Below are positions 8,946 to 18,956 of a stretch of 64,000 nt of DNA, piece by piece. The notes beneath the pieces were generated by a model. That model was given only the letters and a program-made list of their open reading frames with translations, was not told where the DNA came from and ran no database searches. Every line of letters starts with the position of its first letter. The first letter of the stretch is position 1. The position numbers were made by a program, and so were the translations under genes. This stretch comes from Alphaproteobacteria bacterium. Its GTDB lineage: Bacteria > Pseudomonadota > Alphaproteobacteria > JAJFFI01. The stretch spans positions 150,445 through 214,444 of the forward strand of contig JASJBI010000031.1 of assembly GCA_030066595.1 (NCBI GenBank), read 5' to 3'.

Positions 8946-9944
8946 ATGGATCGGATCGGCATCATCGGAGCCGGAGCCTGGGGCACGGGGTTGGCGACGG
9001 TTGCGCGACGGGCAGGGCGCGACGTGGTGATCTGGGCGCGCGAGCCGGAAGTCGTAACCGCCATCAACGAGCAACACATGAACCCGCTTTTTCTTCCGGA
9101 CGTGCTGCTGGATGCGGCCATCCGGGCCGTGGATGAACCGGCCAAGGCCTGCGCGGCAGACGCCGTGCTGCTGGTCGCGCCGAGCCAGTATCTGCGCGCC
9201 GTTGCGCACGACCTGGCCGGCCATATGGCGGATGGCGTGCCGGTGGTGATCTGTGCCAAGGGCATCGAGCAGGGCAGCGGCGCGCTGATGACCGAGGTTG
9301 CCGAAGAGGCCATGCCGAACGCCACCCTGGCGGTCCTGTCGGGGCCGACCTTCGCCGCCGAGGTCGCGCGCGGGCTGCCGACCGCGGTCACGCTGGCTTG
9401 TGCCGACACGACGGTCGGCACCGCCCTGATCGACGCGCTGGGCACCAAGTACTTCCGCCCCTATCTGTCGGACGACCTGATCGGCGCGGAGATCGGCGGG
9501 GCGGTCAAGAACGTGCTGGCGATCGCCTGCGGCATCGTGACCGGGCGCGAGCTGGGCGACAACGCCCGCGCCGCGCTGATCACCCGCGGCCTCGCAGAGA
9601 TGACTAGGCTCGGCGCGGCCAAGGGCGCCAAGCCGGAGACCTTGATGGGTTTGTCCGGCCTGGGCGATCTGACTCTGACCTGCAACGGCCCGCAGTCGCG
9701 CAACATGTCGCTCGGTATCGCGCTTGGCCGGGGCGAACGCCTGTCGGAGGTCCTTGCCAGCCGGCGTTCGATCGCCGAGGGCGTGACGTCTTCGATCTCG
9801 GTCACCGAGCTGGCCGCGCGGCTGGGCATCGAGATGCCGATCTCCGCCGCGGTGAAGGCCATCCTGCACGATGGGGCGGAGATCGACGCCGTGGTCGACG
9901 ACCTGCTTGCCCGCCCGTTCAAGGCCGAGACCCTCGGCGTCTGA
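8946..9944 (+). CDS. gpsA: Glycerol-3-phosphate dehydrogenase [NAD(P)+]
   Basis: 332 aa. It reduces dihydroxyacetone phosphate to sn-glycerol 3-phosphate for phospholipid synthesis. The N-terminal Rossmann motif GIIGAGAWGTGLA occupies residues 5-17. VICAKGIEQ, SGPTFAAEVARGLPTAV, the catalytic-lysine segment GGAVKNVLAIACGI and the substrate-binding GLSGLGDLTLTC...SRNMSLG are all present. ATG 8946 is chosen because the family starts directly at the Rossmann strand. Length is normal. It is followed 53 nt later by the EVE-domain gene. Confidence 0.96.
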   Translation: MDRIGIIGAGAWGTGLATVARRAGRDVVIWAREPEVVTAINEQHMNPLFLPDVLLDAAIRAVDEPAKACAADAVLLVAPSQYLRAVAHDLAGHMADGVPVVICAKGIEQGSGALMTEVAEEAMPNATLAVLSGPTFAAEVARGLPTAVTLACADTTVGTALIDALGTKYFRPYLSDDLIGAEIGGAVKNVLAIACGIVTGRELGDNARAALITRGLAEMTRLGAAKGAKPETLMGLSGLGDLTLTCNGPQSRNMSLGIALGRGERLSEVLASRRSIAEGVTSSISVTELAARLGIEMPISAAVKAILHDGAEIDAVVDDLLARPFKAETLGV

Positions 9945-9997
9945 ACGGCTGGGGCCGGCGTCCGGCGCGACGCAGGAGATGAACGAGGGAGACGGCA

Positions 9998-10411
9998 ATG
10001 GCCTATTGGCTGGTGAAATCCGAACCGGGCGCGTGGTCGTGGGACGACCACGTCAAGGAGGGCGTGGCCGAATGGGACGGCGTGCGCAACTACCAGGCGG
10101 ACAACAACATGAAGGCGATGAAGCTCGGCGACCGGGCCTTCTTTTATCATTCGGTCAACGAGAAGCGGATCGTCGGCGTGTTGGAAGTCGTGAAGGAACA
10201 CTATCCGGACCCGACCGACAAGAAAGGCCGGTTCGGCATGGTCGACTTCAAGGCACTCATGCCGGTCAAGTCCCCTGTCACCCTTGAGCAGATCAAGGCC
10301 GATCCGCGGCTCGAGGACATGGCGCTGGTCCGTCAATCGCGCCTTTCCGTCATGCCGGTGACGGACGAGGAGTGGGCGATCCTGTGCGGCATGGCTGGCA
10401 TCGAGGCGTGA
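9998..10411 (+). CDS. EVE domain protein (THYN1-like)
   Basis: 137 aa, the full length of a stand-alone EVE domain. It starts MAYWLVKSEPGAWSWDD, contains the aromatic and backbone motifs WDGVRNYQADNNMKAM and GDRAFFYHS, and ends in the usual helix. EVE is related to the YTH/PUA fold and is thought to read modified bases in nucleic acid. ATG 9998 has upstream GAACGAGGGAGAC as a ribosome site. Its stop codon overlaps the GTG start of the Rieske gene by 4 nt (GTGA), which indicates coupled translation. Confidence 0.92.
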   Translation: MAYWLVKSEPGAWSWDDHVKEGVAEWDGVRNYQADNNMKAMKLGDRAFFYHSVNEKRIVGVLEVVKEHYPDPTDKKGRFGMVDFKALMPVKSPVTLEQIKADPRLEDMALVRQSRLSVMPVTDEEWAILCGMAGIEA

Positions 10412-10764
10412 CGCCGGCCCCCGGTTACCCGCTTTGCGCCCTGGCCGAGATCCCCGATGGCGGCGGCCGCGGTTTCGTGTTTGGCGGCGGCACGGAACGC
10501 CGCGCGATCTTCGTGGTTCGCCGGGGCGACCGCGTCTTCGCCTACGAGAACAGCTGCCCACATGTGGGCACGCCGCTCGACTGGGTACCGGATCAGTTCC
10601 TGGATCGCGACGGGGCCCACATTCTGTGCAGCACCCACGGCGCGCTGTTTCGGATAGAGGACGGCTATTGTTTGTCGGGCCCCTGTGCGGGGGACCGGCT
10701 GAGCCAAGTCGCCGTCGCTGTCCGCGACGGCATGGTGGTCATGCGCGGCGGAACCGCCTCTTGA
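10408..10764 (+). CDS. Rieske [2Fe-2S] domain protein
   Basis: 118 aa from GTG 10408, overlapping the EVE gene stop by 4 nt. The two cluster-binding boxes are CPHVG (Cys50, His52) and CSTHGALF (Cys74, His77), 21 residues apart, followed by the DGYCLSGPC region. This is a soluble single-domain ferredoxin-like Rieske protein, with no signal peptide or membrane anchor. The electron partner is not evident from context. Its last 26 nt overlap the end of a leftward Cys-rich frame. Confidence 0.9.
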   Translation: MTPAPGYPLCALAEIPDGGGRGFVFGGGTERRAIFVVRRGDRVFAYENSCPHVGTPLDWVPDQFLDRDGAHILCSTHGALFRIEDGYCLSGPCAGDRLSQVAVAVRDGMVVMRGGTAS

Positions 10765-11029
10765 GCCAGCCCCAGCCGCCCGCCCTGCCTCTGACTTCCT
10801 GCTCGGCCTGAGCCAGCGAACCGCAGGGCACGTGGCAGTGTCGACACGCATCGGGCGAGTCGCAGTGGCCGCGCCGCACGGCGACCAGCCGTTCGATGAT
10901 TGGGCGCACCTGGCGCACCCTCGACTGCTCGAGCGCACGCAGCTCGTCGATGGCCCGATCGATGCGAGCGATACTGTGCACGCCCATCGCTTGTTTCGCC
11001 TCCGAAACAATTAGTTTTCTTTCGCCCAC
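10739..11029 (-). CDS. Hypothetical Cys-rich small protein, 96 aa
   Basis: A GTG start at 11029 is preceded by GGGGGAAAATTAGCGGTA, a fair ribosome site. The first 50 residues are predicted helical (IARIDRAIDELRALEQS) and are followed by CDSPDACRHCHVPCG, a cluster of Cys and His that could hold a metal. The end overlaps the convergent Rieske gene by 26 nt. I do not recognise the family. Favouring a real gene are the ribosome site, the even codon use and the absence of any other gene in the gap. Against it are the overlap and a competing 60-codon frame on the other strand. Confidence 0.5.
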   Translation of the reverse strand: MGERKLIVSEAKQAMGVHSIARIDRAIDELRALEQSRVRQVRPIIERLVAVRRGHCDSPDACRHCHVPCGSLAQAEQEVRGRAGGWGWLKRRFRRA

Positions 11030-11121
11030 TACCGCTAATTTTCCCCCACCGCGGTTAAGGTCCGGTTTACGATTTGGCCACCTGCGCGCGGGCGATCCCA
11101 GGTGTACGCCATCGGGTACGC

Positions 11122-11150
11122 TTGTTTCCCTTTGGCTTTTCTTGAATAAT
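11122..11150 (+). promoter_or_regulatory. Possible sigma70-type promoter of acs
   Basis: TTGTTT at 11122-11127 and AATAAT at 11145-11150 are separated by 17 bp in a locally AT-richer stretch 80 bp upstream of acs. The -10 matches 5 of 6 consensus bases and the -35 only 3 of 6. A prediction by eye only. Confidence 0.35.
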
Positions 11151-11229
11151 CGCGCCGGGACTGGCCGGATGGCTGCTTGCGCCTAGGAACCGGCGCGTGG
11201 CGAAACGGCGTATCGAGGGGAGGAACAGC

Positions 11230-13167
<1,938 letters not shown>

Positions 13168-13213
13168 GCGACCCGGAAAAGTTTATATAAATCCGATACT
13201 TCCGTGCGAAAAT

Positions 13214-13250
13214 ATGGGGAAGCTTAACGATTTCTTCCCCATTTTTTTTT
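13214..13250 (+). terminator. Rho-independent terminator after acs
   Basis: The perfect 9-bp stem ATGGGGAAG / CTTCCCCAT (13214-13222 and 13234-13242) has an 11-nt loop and is followed by an unbroken run of eight T (13243-13250). It lies 47 nt beyond the acs stop. This is the clearest intrinsic terminator in the window. Confidence 0.9.
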
Positions 13251-13438
13251 ATCCTACCCCGGTGTTTGGCAGGAGGCCCTGTTCCCGCTGAATTGAATTG
13301 CTGGCGTATTTGTGCCCGACTATAGTGAGGTTGGGTCTCATTTTCAGCGGTTTTCCGGGTTTGTCGGCAAGTTTTGCGGAACGCCGACGAGGATCCGGAT
13401 CCCTTGGGGAGAGGGGCTTCGAACTGGGGAGATCTGAT

Positions 13439-14134
13439 ATGGCGTGCCGCATTCCCACTCGACGCTTTGGCGCTCTCGCTGGCGTGGTTATGCTCGGACT
13501 GATGTGGCTGTCGCCCGCGCACGGCGCCGGCAGCTATACCTTCAGTGGCCTGCGTTGGGGCAGTTCGCCCGAGGAAGCGGCCAAGACCCTGCGCGAGAAG
13601 GGCTTCAAGATCTCCAAGCCCAAGACCGGGCCGGCGACCGAGTACGCGCGCATGGATGCGTGGCTCGATATCCGGGAGGTCGACCGAGGCAAGCGCATGC
13701 GCGCGACCGGCAAGTATCTCGGCGAGAAGGTCTTCGTCGATATGGTGTTCGGGTTCAACAATCAGCTCGAGCGCATCAACGTGCGCACGGCGATGTGGGA
13801 CCAGACCCAGAAGGGCGGCAAACGGATGACCGAAGTCGCCGATAAGCTGTCCACGCATTTCGAGCAGGAATTCGGCATCCCGCGCGACAAGGCGACGCCC
13901 TATGGCTTCGTGGACACGGCCGAGTGGGGCAGCGCCGGCGACGGCAGCGGCATGGAGTTGTTCATCCGCGGCACGGAAGGGTTCATGTTCTACCCGCCGC
14001 ACAAAACCGTTCTGAACATCAGCTTCTGGAACGACCAGTATGGCAGCGACGCGGCGGCCATCGCCTCGACCAGCAGCGGCGGTGAAGCCTACCCGGTCAG
14101 CCACCAGGTCGATCTGGACGGCAGCAACCGGTAG
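13439..14134 (+). CDS. Exported protein of unknown function
   Basis: 231 aa. The N-terminus is a signal peptide: basic n-region (MACRIPTRR), a hydrophobic core of about 17 residues, and a probable AHG/AG cleavage near residue 30. The mature part begins SYTFSGLRWGSSPEEAAKTL, a pattern seen in small exported proteins where a helix follows a short beta strand, and ends in a polar tail. No catalytic motif is visible. ATG 13439 is preceded by CTGGGGAGATCTGAT, a good ribosome site. It is flanked by a terminator on each side and is therefore probably transcribed alone. Periplasmic location is inferred; the function is unknown. Confidence 0.75.
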   Translation: MACRIPTRRFGALAGVVMLGLMWLSPAHGAGSYTFSGLRWGSSPEEAAKTLREKGFKISKPKTGPATEYARMDAWLDIREVDRGKRMRATGKYLGEKVFVDMVFGFNNQLERINVRTAMWDQTQKGGKRMTEVADKLSTHFEQEFGIPRDKATPYGFVDTAEWGSAGDGSGMELFIRGTEGFMFYPPHKTVLNISFWNDQYGSDAAAIASTSSGGEAYPVSHQVDLDGSNR

Positions 14135-14178
14135 GGAAAGCGGGGCACGCGCCGGCTGGCCCGGCGGCCATGACAGTC

Positions 14179-14215
14179 AAGGGGAGGTCCCGGCGTGGCC
14201 CTCCCCTTTCTCTTT
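14179..14215. terminator. Probable bidirectional intrinsic terminator
   Basis: The perfect 9-bp stem AAGGGGAGG / CCTCCCCTT (14179-14187 and 14200-14208) with a 12-nt loop is followed by TCTCTTT on the + strand. It lies between the exported-protein gene and the convergent SDHAF4-like gene. The T tract is interrupted, and the opposite strand has only a short one. Confidence 0.65.
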
Positions 14216-14279
14216 GCCCATTGCGCCACGGTGCTCTCGCGGAAAGTGGCCCTTGGCGACGCAGGCCGGCAGGGTCTTC

Positions 14280-14516
14280 TTAGAAATCGACGCAGCGGCC
14301 GTTGATCTCCCAGTCGCCATAGCGCGTCGGGTCGAGCCCGCCCCGGCCGCCGATCTCTTCCACTTGGGTCGCTGGCGTCTCTGTCTTCTGGTGCCCCGTC
14401 GCCGCTGGCGCCGGCGGCTGGGAGGGAGCACCGGCGGGCGGCTCCGAAATCCGTGACCGGCGCGGGTCCGGAACGCCCGGCAGCAGGTATTTCCGGCCCT
14501 GTGGTCGTGGCGACAT
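14280..14516 (-). CDS. SDHAF4-like (DUF1674) succinate dehydrogenase assembly factor
   Basis: 78 aa. The only conserved part is the C-terminus, EIGGRGGLDPTRYGDWEING followed by RCVDF, the DUF1674/SDHAF4 signature. The first 50 residues are a Pro/Ala-rich low-complexity arm. In mitochondria this factor binds flavinylated SdhA during assembly of complex II, and a similar bacterial role is inferred. ATG 14516 is preceded by GAGGTGGAGGCCAGC, better than the in-frame GTG 12 nt upstream. Its position beside htpX and rsmB is a common alphaproteobacterial order. Confidence 0.85.
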   Translation of the reverse strand: MSPRPQGRKYLLPGVPDPRRSRISEPPAGAPSQPPAPAATGHQKTETPATQVEEIGGRGGLDPTRYGDWEINGRCVDF

Positions 14517-14664
14517 GCTGGCCTCCACCTCACGGTTGCGCGCGCGTCGAACCGGTCTTGAAGCCCGGCCAACCTCCCCTACCTAACTAGGCGGCACGGT
14601 CCCATCCGGCAACCCTGCAACGGTGAGCCGGCGGCCGGTCCGCGATGAGGAGCGTACGACGGCC

Positions 14665-15579
14665 ATGAACTATCTGCGCACAGGCATGTTGCTTGCGGGG
14701 CTGACCGCCCTGTTTCTCAGCGTAGGCTACATGCTTGGCGGCGAAGGCGGCATGCTGATCGCACTGGCGATCGCGCTGGGCATGAATGCCTTCGCCTATT
14801 GGAATTCCGACAAGATGGTCCTGCGCATGCATGGGGCGCGGGAGGTCGATTCCGCCACCGCGCCCGAGCTGCACGGCATCGTCGCCGACCTGGCGCGCAG
14901 GGCCGACCTGCCGATGCCGCGGGTCTACCTCATGGAAAACGATCAGCCCAACGCCTTCGCCACGGGGCGGAACCCGGAGAACGCCGCCGTCGCGGCGACC
15001 ACCGGGTTGCTACGCCGCCTGTCCCGTGAGGAAGTGGCGGGCGTGATGGCGCACGAGCTCGCCCATGTGCGCAATCGCGATACCTTGATCATGACCATCA
15101 CCGCGACCATCGCCGGCGCCATCGGCATGCTGGCCAACTTCGCCCTGTTCTTCGGCGGCAACCGAAACAACCCGCTGGGGATTATCGGCACAATCCTGAT
15201 CATGATCCTGGCGCCGCTGGCCGCCGGCCTCGTGCAGATGGCGATCTCACGCGCGCGGGAATACGAGGCGGACCGCATCGGCGCGGAGATCTGCGGCCAG
15301 CCGCAGTGGCTGGCCTCGGCGCTGGCCAAGATCGACCAAGCAGCCCAGGCGATCGACAACCCGGCTGCCGAGGACAATCCGGCAACGGCCCATATGTTCA
15401 TCATCAACCCGCTGCATGCACACAAGGTGGACAACCTGTTCTCCACCCATCCCAACACCGGCAACCGGATTGCCCGTTTGCGCGCCATGGCGGCGGACAG
15501 ACCCGAATCCACCGGGCCTTGGGCCGCCGACGCCAAGCCAAGCGGATCGGAGCGCGCCGGCGGCCCCTGGGGAGGATAG
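14665..15579 (+). CDS. htpX: Membrane zinc metalloprotease HtpX
   Basis: 304 aa, M48 family. Two N-terminal membrane spans (about residues 6-22 and 27-45) and two more after the active site (about 150-170 and 180-200). The zinc motif is HELAH (His130, Glu131, His134), and the third ligand lies in [14 protein letters not shown]. It degrades misfolded inner-membrane proteins with its active site facing the cytoplasm. ATG 14665 follows GAGGAGCG. The C-terminal tail after INPLH...[13 protein letters not shown] is poorly conserved. rsmB follows 47 nt later in the same direction. Confidence 0.95.
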   Translation: MNYLRTGMLLAGLTALFLSVGYMLGGEGGMLIALAIALGMNAFAYWNSDKMVLRMHGAREVDSATAPELHGIVADLARRADLPMPRVYLMENDQPNAFATGRNPENAAVAATTGLLRRLSREEVAGVMAHELAHVRNRDTLIMTITATIAGAIGMLANFALFFGGNRNNPLGIIGTILIMILAPLAAGLVQMAISRAREYEADRIGAEICGQPQWLASALAKIDQAAQAIDNPAAEDNPATAHMFIINPLHAHKVDNLFSTHPNTGNRIARLRAMAADRPESTGPWAADAKPSGSERAGGPWGG

Positions 15580-15626
15580 CGGCCGGGCGGCTTGCATTTG
15601 CCAACTCGGCAGCGTAAGCAGCTCGC

Positions 15627-16985
15627 ATGAGCCGGCCGTCGATCAGCCCTGCACCATCTGGCGACGCAGATCCGCCTCCGACCGCAGAGCTGCCCAGCGA
15701 CGCGGGGCTGCCGGCCCGTACCGCGGCGCTGGAGATCCTCCAGGACGTGCTGCGGAGGGACCGCTCCGCGGACGATGCGATCGACGCGCACGAGACGCTA
15801 AGCTCGATGGAGCTGCGAGATCGCAGCTTTGTGCGACTCCTGCTGCTCACCACGCTGCGACGGCTGGGTCAGCTCGATGCCCTGATCGCCCACTGCCTCG
15901 ACCGGCCCCTGCCCGCGCGGGCGGCCACGGTGCACGACATCCTCCGCCTCGGCACGTGCCAGACGGTCTTCCTTGGCGTCGCGGCGCACGCGGCCGTGGA
16001 TCAGATGGTGACCCTCACCGAACAGGCGGGTCATGCCCGGCTCAAGGGTTTGGTCAATGCGGTGTTGCGGCGGATCGCCCGGGAAGGAACGGAGCTTGCG
16101 GCCGCGCAGGATGCGCCCCGCCTGAACACGCCGGACTGGCTCTGGCGGGTCTGGTCCGAAACCTATGGCGCTGATCTGTGCCAGGCCCTGGCCGCCGCTC
16201 ATCTCGAAGAAGCGCCCCTGGATCTGACGGTGCGCAAGGATCCCGATGTCTGGGCGGAACATCTGTCCGCGACGCTTCTACCCACGGGGAGCCTGCGCCG
16301 TCGCCGGGCCGGCTTGGTCACGGCCTTGGCAGGCTATGACGAGGGTGCCTGGTGGGTGCAGGATGCGGCCGCGGCCCTGCCGGCGCGGTTGTTCGGGGAC
16401 GTGGCCGGTGGGACCGTCATCGACCTGTGCGCCGCGCCGGGCGGCAAGACGGCGCAGCTTGCCGCGGCGGGCGCCCATGTGATTGCGGTGGACCGGTCGG
16501 CTGCACGGCTGCGCCGGCTGGACGAAAACCTGACCCGGCTTGGACTCGCGGCCGAACGGGTCTGCGCCGACGCCGCATTCTGGCGCCCGCCCGCCCCTGC
16601 GCCGTTCGTCCTGTTGGACGCGCCGTGCACGGCCACTGGCACGATTCGCCGCCACCCAGAGATCCAGCATCGGAGGACCCCAGCCGACACAGCGCGGATG
16701 GCGGCACTGCAGAGCCGTCTGCTCGTGGCGGCCGTCGAAATGACTGCGCCGGGCGGCCTGTTGGTCTTCGCAACTTGTTCGCTACAGCCGGAAGAGGGAC
16801 CGGAGCAAATCACGGCGCTGTTGGCTGCTGGCGCACCTGTCGTGCGGGAGCCGATCCGGCCCGAGGAGGTCGGCGGACTCGGCCAGATCGTCACGCCCGA
16901 AGGGGATCTGCGCACCCTGCCCTGCCATCTGTCCGCGCAAGGCGGCCTGGACGGGTTCTACGCGGCTCGGCTGCGTCGCCGCTGA
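15627..16985 (+). CDS. rsmB: 16S rRNA (cytosine-967-C5)-methyltransferase
   Basis: 452 aa. An N-terminal NusB-like RNA-binding domain covers about residues 30-165, followed by a RsmB/NOP methyltransferase domain. The SAM site is IDLCAAPGGKTAQLAAAG. The paired catalytic cysteines are in DAPCTATGTIRRHPE (Cys334) and FATCSLQPEEG (Cys384), which carry out covalent C5 methylation and product release. Length is normal. In many relatives rpe follows directly; here a carbohydrate-modification block of about 5.5 kb intervenes. Confidence 0.95.
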   Translation: MSRPSISPAPSGDADPPPTAELPSDAGLPARTAALEILQDVLRRDRSADDAIDAHETLSSMELRDRSFVRLLLLTTLRRLGQLDALIAHCLDRPLPARAATVHDILRLGTCQTVFLGVAAHAAVDQMVTLTEQAGHARLKGLVNAVLRRIAREGTELAAAQDAPRLNTPDWLWRVWSETYGADLCQALAAAHLEEAPLDLTVRKDPDVWAEHLSATLLPTGSLRRRRAGLVTALAGYDEGAWWVQDAAAALPARLFGDVAGGTVIDLCAAPGGKTAQLAAAGAHVIAVDRSAARLRRLDENLTRLGLAAERVCADAAFWRPPAPAPFVLLDAPCTATGTIRRHPEIQHRRTPADTARMAALQSRLLVAAVEMTAPGGLLVFATCSLQPEEGPEQITALLAAGAPVVREPIRPEEVGGLGQIVTPEGDLRTLPCHLSAQGGLDGFYAARLRRR

Positions 16986-17003
16986 CCCGCGAAACCTGAA
17001 CGG

Positions 17004-18101
17004 TCAGGGAACCAGTTGGTTCTGCCGGAGCACCTGCGCGACCAATCCGGCCACCAGGCGATTCATGCCCGGACCAAAATGTCCGTCCTTGGGGACCCGA
17101 CGATCTGCCTCCGCAAGCGCCTGGGCCGGCTCGGACACCGCTGTGCGCCAGCGCGCCCCATCGACATAGAGGAGTCCTTGCGCAGATCCACCGTCCGCAA
17201 GCGATCCGACAACCGCCCGATAGCTGTCCTCCGGGTCCACCAGAACAAAGGTAAAGCCGTGGGCGCGGGCCAGCTCCAGATAGCGGGCCAGCTCGAACCG
17301 CAACATCGCCTGACGGTCAAAGGAAGGGTCTGCCGCCGCCGTTTCCCCGGAGATCCGGCCACGCAGACGATCGACCAAACTGCGCAGGATGAGAACCGGG
17401 CGGCTGATCACGAAGTAGCTCCAGCTGTCGAAACCCGCGGTGAGATAACCGCCCGGGTAGACTCCGCTCGCGGCCATCTCGTCGACATAGCCTGGCGCGG
17501 GCTCCACGAGCTCGATAGCGCCCGCGTCCTCGTTCCACCAGAAACACGGCTTGAGACGGTCGGTCGGGCGCGCCCGCCCGGTGCATATGGATCGCTTCCA
17601 CAGGCCGATCGTGAGATAGACGACGATGCGGGGCCGGCGGGGTAGCAAATGGCGTTCAAACAGCAGCAAGGCTTGGGCCGAGCCATAGGCCGGCACCGCT
17701 CCATTGATCACGGGGCGATTCAGCGCCGTCGACAAGTAAGCGGGATAGCTCTCTTCGTAGTCGAGCCCGTAACCGAAGGTCCAGGAATCACCGATCGTGG
17801 CGACCGCTTGGTCCGCCGCGGCGGCATCGGCCGTGGAATCGCGAAAACCATCCCGATTGATCTCGATTCGGGACTCGAAGTAGGTCTCGCCGCTGACCCG
17901 GTTCCGACCCGCCAGACAGGACTGCGCACCGGGTTTGAGACGCCAGCCCAGGACCGAATCAAGCTGCCCGTAGCTGCCGCAGTACTCGTACAGGAAGGTT
18001 AGCTTCCGCACCGCGTAGTAGCCCGTGAGCAACAGGATCGGCGTGGCGGCGACGATGATCAGGAGCAGGCCCCAGAAAATCGTCCGCTTGGCCCGGCTCA
18101 T
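17004..18101 (-). CDS. Membrane-anchored SGNH-hydrolase-like protein
   Basis: 365 aa. One N-terminal membrane span (about residues 8-28) is followed by a probable extracytoplasmic domain. GDSWTFGYGLDYEESYPAYL (104-123) is an SGNH block I with Ser106, and KDGHFGPGMNRLVAGL near the C-terminus supplies the Asp/His of block V. Similar proteins are O-acyl esterases or acyl-transfer partners for surface polysaccharide. It is convergent with rsmB (18-nt gap) and divergent from the SxtJ gene. ATG 18101 is chosen because it opens directly onto the membrane anchor; the preceding 33 in-frame codons have no membrane-protein character. Confidence 0.72.
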   Translation of the reverse strand: MSRAKRTIFWGLLLIIVAATPILLLTGYYAVRKLTFLYEYCGSYGQLDSVLGWRLKPGAQSCLAGRNRVSGETYFESRIEINRDGFRDSTADAAAADQAVATIGDSWTFGYGLDYEESYPAYLSTALNRPVINGAVPAYGSAQALLLFERHLLPRRPRIVVYLTIGLWKRSICTGRARPTDRLKPCFWWNEDAGAIELVEPAPGYVDEMAASGVYPGGYLTAGFDSWSYFVISRPVLILRSLVDRLRGRISGETAAADPSFDRQAMLRFELARYLELARAHGFTFVLVDPEDSYRAVVGSLADGGSAQGLLYVDGARWRTAVSEPAQALAEADRRVPKDGHFGPGMNRLVAGLVAQVLRQNQLVP

Positions 18102-18338
18102 GACTTGGGGCACCTTGGCGAGACGCCGCAGACTTCCATGATGTATCCCCTTGGTAGCAGAATCCTGCGCACCGGCGGGCCCGACGGGTCCGGTGCGCAA
18201 AACCCCCGGCTAGCCTCAGTTACGCCGCGAGCCAAGGGCCGCAGATCGGCCACATCCGATGGGCCATGTTCAACCATTGCGAAAGGTCGCCTTTTTTTTG
18301 CCTGTTGAATAGGTTATATGCCGGAGGCGGAGCGAGAC

Positions 18339-18773
18339 ATGAGCGATCGTAGCGCGACTCACGAGGTCTTACAGCGCGATCACGAGGTCAAGACCTCGTC
18401 GGATCGCGCCTTTGGCATTGTCTTCGCGGTGGTGTTCGGCCTGATCGGGCTTTGGCCGCTGATCGGCGAAGGGGGCGTCCGCCTCTGGGCCCTGATCATT
18501 GCCGCCGCCTTCGCCATTGCGGCCTTCGCGATGCCACGATTGCTGGCACCGCTCAATCGCCAGTGGACGCGGTTGGGTCTGGTGCTGCACAAGATCGTCA
18601 ACCCTATTGTCATGGGATTTCTGTTTTATGTGGTCGTCACCCCGATCGGCCTCCTGATGCGTGTTCTGGGCAAGAACCCGCTGAAGCTGGAATTCGATCG
18701 GGCGGCACGCAGTTACTGGGTCGAACGCCGGCCTCCCGGACCGGCGCCCGAGACCATGAAGAACCAGTTCTGA
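18339..18773 (+). CDS. SxtJ family membrane protein
   Basis: 144 aa with two or three membrane spans (about 25-45, 52-70 and 93-113) and a conserved tail ...LLMRVLGKNPLKLEFDRAA followed by SYW. SxtJ proteins are nearly always found beside a carbamoyltransferase and a DUF5989 protein, as here, and are named from the saxitoxin cluster; their role is unknown. ATG 18339 has a purine-rich GGAGGCGGAGCGAGAC in front; another ATG 21 nt upstream is possible. First gene of a three-gene unit. Confidence 0.85.
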   Translation: MSDRSATHEVLQRDHEVKTSSDRAFGIVFAVVFGLIGLWPLIGEGGVRLWALIIAAAFAIAAFAMPRLLAPLNRQWTRLGLVLHKIVNPIVMGFLFYVVVTPIGLLMRVLGKNPLKLEFDRAARSYWVERRPPGPAPETMKNQF

Positions 18774-18795
18774 GAGAGGAGCGAGAGAAGGAAAC

Positions 18796-18948
18796 ATGGG
18801 CAGTTTCGTTAGAGAGCTTTGGATGTTCATGCGGGTGCGCAAGAAATTCTGGCTGTTGCCCATACTGGTCATGATGGCCTTGTTTGGCGGGCTGGTGATC
18901 CTCACGCAGGGTAGTGCGGTCGCGCCGTTCATCTACACGATCTTCTAG
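18796..18948 (+). CDS. DUF5989 small membrane protein, 50 aa
   Basis: A 50-codon gene. The sequence MGSFVRELWMFMRVRKKFWL, then a single hydrophobic helix (about residues 20-38) and a short tail, is the typical DUF5989 pattern. It lies 22 nt after SxtJ and 8 nt before the carbamoyltransferase, with AGAGAAGGAAAC as ribosome site. The conserved genomic trio suggests a membrane adaptor for the carbamoyltransferase, which is inference. Confidence 0.88.
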   Translation: MGSFVRELWMFMRVRKKFWLLPILVMMALFGGLVILTQGSAVAPFIYTIF

Positions 18949-18956
18949 TCTGTCGC

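Noticed and set aside
18280..18300. Short GCGA/TCGC stem followed by eight T as a terminator
   Set aside because: Only 4 bp of stem and no gene on that strand ends upstream within 1.2 kb, so a terminator call is not supported.
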